Assembly: GCA_023396625.1 (NCBI GenBank)
Contig: JAEWVY010000218.1
Span: 1 to 8,662, forward strand
Source of the DNA: Pseudomonadota bacterium
Lineage (GTDB): Bacteria; Pseudomonadota; Gammaproteobacteria; Burkholderiales; Burkholderiaceae_C
Direction of reading: 5' to 3'
DNA length: 8,662 bases
Under the pieces are notes generated by a model. The model worked only from the letters and a program-made list of their open reading frames with translations, made no database searches and was not told the DNA's origin. The translations under genes and the position numbers were made by a program. Positions 5,932-8,662 of this stretch are shown here, in pieces; position 1 is the first letter of the stretch, and each line of letters opens with the position of its first letter.

Positions 5932-5936
5932 GGAGG
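5932..5936 (+). promoter_or_regulatory. Shine-Dalgarno that sets the ATPase start
   Basis: GGAGG eight bases before the ATG at 5945. The in-frame ATG at 5897 lacks such a site, so this motif decides in favour of 5945. Confidence 0.75.
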
Positions 5937-5944
5937 CTTCGGTC

Positions 5945-8281
5945 ATGGTCAAGCGTTCGGTTCAGGACATGGCGGGCGGCTCGCTGCTGCCTTCGCCCGG
6001 ACTCGTCGGCGCCCCGGTGCTGGACCTGATGTGTTCGCATTTCGTCCTCACGCTCGCCGCGCGCCAGGGCCCGAAATTCAACGCACGACGGGATCTCGCC
6101 AGCTTGCTGTCGCTGGCAGGCCGGCACCTGGTGTGGCCCCGGCCCGTGCTGGAGCGGCTGCGCGATTTCCTCGCACGGCGCTGCCGGGACAACGAATTCT
6201 GGCTGGGCCACGAGCAGCTCACGCCGCGTCAGTTCCTCGACCGCCACGGCGTCTGGCGCGGTCCCTACGAGGAAGGCACGCTGTTCTTCCATCTCGACGA
6301 ATACGCCAAGGATGCGCCACGCGACCTGCTGGCCGTGCTCACGGCCACCGGCGCGTGGCTCACCCATGCGCTCAAGAAGCAGTCCACCCGCGTGGAAAAA
6401 AACATCGACGCGCTGGCCGGCCTGCTGCAATTGAACCGGGCCGAGCGTGCGCTGCTGCTCTACGGCACGCTGGCGCGCTACCAGCGCGATCTGCGCAGCA
6501 TGCTGGTCGAATTCAAGGTCAGCAACGCGCCGGAGGCCTACGCCGCGCTGGCCGAGGTCGCCGGCGTGAGTGCCGCCGAACTGGGGGAAGCGCTGCGCGC
6601 CGGCTCGCGGCTGGAGCGCATCGGACTGGTGGAAAACCTGATCTCCGAGCACAACATCACCGACCTGGCCGATCTGATGAAGGTCAGCGAGAAGCTGCCG
6701 CCCGTGCTCATGCGCGAATACCGCGACCAGAGCGAACTCATGGCGGTGTTCACCCGCCCCGCCGCGCGCACGGCCCTCGGCCCTGCGGATTTCGACTTCA
6801 TCGCCGACGACGTGGCGGTCCTGGTGTCTCTGCTGCGGCGCGCCGTGCAGGACAAGGCCACCGGCGTCAACGTGCTGCTCTATGGCCCGCCAGGCACGGG
6901 CAAGACCGAATTGGCCCGCGTGCTCGCGCAGGCCGCCGGTGTCGAGCTGTTCGAGGTCGAATACGCCGACCGCGACGGCAACAGCCTCTCGGGCCGAGAC
7001 CGCTACCGGTCGATGCAGATCGCACAAGTGTTCCTCAAGGGGGCGCAGCAGGCGGCGCTGCTGTTCGACGAGGTGGAAGACGTGTTTCCGCCCATCAGCG
7101 TCGATACCGCGGGCCTGATGGCGCGGCAGGAGCAGCAGGTGCTGCCCGCGGCGGTCAGCCATTCGGTCAACGGCAAGGCCTGGGTGAACCAGGTCCTGGA
7201 GGCGAACCCCGTGCCCACGCTCTGGGTCACCAACCGCATCGAGCAGATCGACCCGGCCTTTCGCCGCCGCTTTGCCTACCACCTGGAACTCAAGAGCCCA
7301 CCCCCTGGCGCACGCGAGCAGCTGGTGCGCAGGACGCTCGAAGGCCTGGCCGTGAGCGACGCCTTCGTCGCGCGGCTGACGGCACGCCGGGGGCTGACCC
7401 CGGCACAGATCCGCACGGCGGCGCGCTTCGCCGGACTGGCCTGCCCCGGGCCGGAGGACAGCCGCCCGGAGGCCCTGGAAGCCCTGATCGAAAGGCAGCT
7501 GAAAAACGCCGACGCGGCACTGGGCAACCCGGCGCCCGACGCGATGACAGGCCGCCCTCAGGTCACGCGCTGGGACATGAGCCTCCTGCACGTGGAGACA
7601 CGCTTCGACCTGGCCCGCATCGTCCAGGCGCTCCAGGCCCGCGGCCACGGGACGCTGTGTCTCTATGGCCCCCCCGGCACCGGGAAGACCGCATTGGGTG
7701 AGCACATCGCGTGGGCGCTGGGCCGCCCGTTGATCGTCAAACAGGCCAGCGACCTCATGAGCAAGTACGTGGGCGAAACCGAGCAGGCCATGGCGGCCAT
7801 GTTCCGGGAAGCCGAAGCCGAAAAGGCCGTGCTGCTGCTCGACGAGGCCGACAGCTTCCTGCAGGACCGGCGGGGTGCGCAGCGCAGCTACGAAGTGACC
7901 GAGGTCAACGAAATGCTGCAGGGCATGGAACGCTTCGCGGGCATCTTCATCTGCACCACCAACCTGCTCGACCGCATCGATCAGGCCGCGCTGCGACGCT
8001 TCACCTTCAAGATCCGGTTCAAGCCGCTGACACCCGCGCAGCGCGAAGCGATGTTCGTCGCCGAGGCACTGGACGGCGACCCGGCGCGGCTCACGCCGGC
8101 GTTGAAAGCCCGCCTCGACCGGCTCGACCAGCTCTGCCCCGGCGATTTTGCCGCCGTGCGGCGGCAAGTGGACATCCTGGCCGTCGCCCTGAGTCCCGAG
8201 GAATTCGTGGAGCAGCTCGAAGCCGAGCACCGTCTCAAGCCCGAGGTGCGGGACGCACGGGGCATGGGATTTTTGCAATAA
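5945..8281 (+). CDS. Tandem AAA+ ATPase with a large N-terminal region, function unknown
   Basis: This is a 778-residue protein with two AAA modules. Module 1 has Walker A GPPGTGKT (314-321), Walker B LLFDE (D375, E376), sensor-1 N430 and an arginine run DPAFRRRF (436-443). Module 2 has Walker A GPPGTGKT (575-582), a pore-loop motif KYVGETE (607-613), Walker B LLLDE (D633, E634), sensor-1 N673 and DQAALRRF (679-686). Both look competent for ATP hydrolysis, but only module 2 has the classical KYVG pore loop; module 1 has YADRDGNSLSGRDRYRS in that area. Residues 1 to about 285 are mostly helical-looking and match no domain I can name. No signal peptide or transmembrane helix is seen, so it is likely cytosolic. 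Modules of this Cdc48/Vps4-like type usually work as hexameric remodelling or unfolding machines. No protease, effector or adaptor gene accompanies it. Followed by a hairpin and T-run. Confidence 0.85.
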   Translation: MVKRSVQDMAGGSLLPSPGLVGAPVLDLMCSHFVLTLAARQGPKFNARRDLASLLSLAGRHLVWPRPVLERLRDFLARRCRDNEFWLGHEQLTPRQFLDRHGVWRGPYEEGTLFFHLDEYAKDAPRDLLAVLTATGAWLTHALKKQSTRVEKNIDALAGLLQLNRAERALLLYGTLARYQRDLRSMLVEFKVSNAPEAYAALAEVAGVSAAELGEALRAGSRLERIGLVENLISEHNITDLADLMKVSEKLPPVLMREYRDQSELMAVFTRPAARTALGPADFDFIADDVAVLVSLLRRAVQDKATGVNVLLYGPPGTGKTELARVLAQAAGVELFEVEYADRDGNSLSGRDRYRSMQIAQVFLKGAQQAALLFDEVEDVFPPISVDTAGLMARQEQQVLPAAVSHSVNGKAWVNQVLEANPVPTLWVTNRIEQIDPAFRRRFAYHLELKSPPPGAREQLVRRTLEGLAVSDAFVARLTARRGLTPAQIRTAARFAGLACPGPEDSRPEALEALIERQLKNADAALGNPAPDAMTGRPQVTRWDMSLLHVETRFDLARIVQALQARGHGTLCLYGPPGTGKTALGEHIAWALGRPLIVKQASDLMSKYVGETEQAMAAMFREAEAEKAVLLLDEADSFLQDRRGAQRSYEVTEVNEMLQGMERFAGIFICTTNLLDRIDQAALRRFTFKIRFKPLTPAQREAMFVAEALDGDPARLTPALKARLDRLDQLCPGDFAAVRRQVDILAVALSPEEFVEQLEAEHRLKPEVRDARGMGFLQ

Positions 8282-8330
8282 AAATGTGCTTTTCCAGCGT
8301 GAATACTGGATAGTTCGCTATATTTTTTAT
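8278..8330 (-). repeat. AT-rich interspersed hairpin element, copy 2
   Basis: On the minus strand this has ATAGC (8321-8317), CCAG (8309-8306), CGCTGGAAA (8299-8291) and TTTTTAT (8284-8278), in the same order as copy 1 at 3314-3358. On the plus strand the CCAG/CTGG stem (8294-8297 with 8306-8309) is followed by a T-rich tail (TATATTTTTTATATTTT, 8319-8335). It therefore probably also terminates the ATPase transcript, and may serve the convergent recQ too. It overlaps the ATPase stop codon. Confidence 0.5.
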
Positions 8331-8355
8331 ATTTTCACCCCCGCCAGGGGCACGC

Positions 8356-8662
8356 TCAGGCTGCGGCCCTGCACACGCGCAGCACCTGCTCTCCGTACTT
8401 GCCGAGCTTGGCCGCGCCCATGCCGCTGATGTCCTGCAGGTCGGCCAGGGACTGCGGCGCGCGGGCGGCCACAGCCGCCAGCGTGGCGTCGTGAAAGATC
8501 ACATAGGCCGGCAGGTTGTGCTCGCGCGCGATATCGGCCCGCCACGCCTTGAGCGCGCCGAACAGGACCTGGCCCGCCGCGTCGAGCGCGGCCGCCGCCG
8601 GCGCGGCGCGGGCCGGCGCCTTGTCGCGCCGCAGCCGGGGTCCGGACGAGGCCGAGGCCGAC
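8356..8662 (-). CDS. recQ: ATP-dependent DNA helicase RecQ, C-terminal HRDC end (cut by window edge)
   Basis: The last 101 complete codons of a gene that enters from beyond the right edge. After a Ser/Ala/Arg-rich linker (SASASSGPRLRRDKAP, then an Ala/Pro run) comes an HRDC domain: QVLFGALKAWRADIA, REHNLPAYVIFHDATLAAVA, then SLADLQDISGMGAAKLGKYG and EQVLRVC. 'P.YVIFHDATL' and 'GMGAAKLGKYG' are the typical RecQ HRDC words, a domain that helps RecQ bind DNA. It ends with TGA at 8356, about 25 bp beyond the hairpin element, facing the ATPase gene. The helicase core is outside the window, so RecQ is inferred from the HRDC domain and linker. Another HRDC protein (an RNase D type) is possible but fits the FHDATL pattern less well. 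Confidence 0.82.
   Translation of the reverse strand, partial: SASASSGPRLRRDKAPARAAPAAAALDAAGQVLFGALKAWRADIAREHNLPAYVIFHDATLAAVAARAPQSLADLQDISGMGAAKLGKYGEQVLRVCRAAA

Noticed and set aside
5897..5944. Upstream ATG for the AAA+ ATPase at 5897
   Set aside because: No ribosome site precedes it, whereas GGAGG stands eight bases before the ATG at 5945.
4029..6029. Plus-strand open frame of 666 codons opposite DUF1003 and ilvA
   Set aside because: It spans several genes with secure families and has a His/Gln/Arg-rich translation without motifs. A mirror artefact of third-position GC.
5873..8278. Long open frame of 801 codons on the minus strand opposite the ATPase gene
   Set aside because: It is antisense to a gene with clear tandem AAA motifs. 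Its translation is low-complexity and rich in Arg, Gln, His and Gly, with no domain, as expected for a GC-rich shadow frame.
8327..8545. Minus-strand 72-codon frame over the recQ end
   Set aside because: It is out of frame with the HRDC coding sequence, which has recognisable motifs and ends at 8356.
1..8662. A defence or repair island bounded by the helicases RecG and RecQ
   Set aside because: Both are housekeeping helicases on the same strand with unrelated metabolic genes between. No nuclease, toxin, integrase or defence marker is present, so the bracketing looks like chance.
1..8662. tRNA, rRNA, CRISPR arrays, insertion sequences, origins
   Set aside because: I looked for cloverleaf-like genes, regularly spaced repeats, transposase motifs and terminal inverted repeats and saw none.

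Overview
The window is a GC-rich, gene-dense chromosomal stretch with nine protein genes. Its protein families, high-GC codon use and gene lengths look like a betaproteobacterium of the Burkholderiales, most likely Comamonadaceae. That assignment rests on resemblance remembered from related genomes, not on a search. I see no rRNA, tRNA, CRISPR array, insertion sequence or phage gene.

Layout from left to right. Positions 1-648 (minus) hold the N-terminal 216 residues of the helicase RecG, cut by the window edge. Positions 705-3197 (minus) hold the three-gene AmmeMemoRadiSam set, transcribed amrB-amrA-amrS. Its reading frames overlap by 20 and 4 nt, so the three are surely one translational unit. 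Positions 3198-3382 are intergenic, with a 10-bp perfect hairpin and an AT-rich hairpin element. Positions 3383-5792 (minus) carry threonine dehydratase, a DUF1003 membrane protein, a hotdog-fold thioesterase (4-nt overlap with DUF1003) and a 47-codon single-span membrane protein, in that order of transcription. A 152-bp divergent region (5793-5944) separates ilvA from the only plus-strand gene, a 778-residue tandem AAA+ ATPase (5945-8281). A second copy of the AT-rich hairpin element follows it, and the last gene (8356-8662, minus) is the C-terminal HRDC end of the helicase RecQ.

How the genes relate. The Amr triad is the most coherent unit: a radical SAM enzyme with an AMMECR1-fold partner and a MEMO-fold partner, widely conserved but with no assigned reaction. 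ilvA makes 2-oxobutanoate from threonine. The thioesterase and DUF1003 genes look translationally coupled but have no evident shared pathway with it. The ATPase stands alone, with a large N-terminal region I cannot assign.

Two non-coding patterns stand out. First, recG and ilvA share an almost identical block in front of their start codons: TTCGGG(C)CGACAATG with the start codon exactly 6 nt after GACAAT. Neither has a Shine-Dalgarno sequence, which would fit a -10-like box driving leaderless mRNA. Second, the two AT-rich hairpin elements at about 3314-3358 and 8278-8321 are recognisably the same sequence in opposite orientation, that is, an interspersed intergenic repeat.
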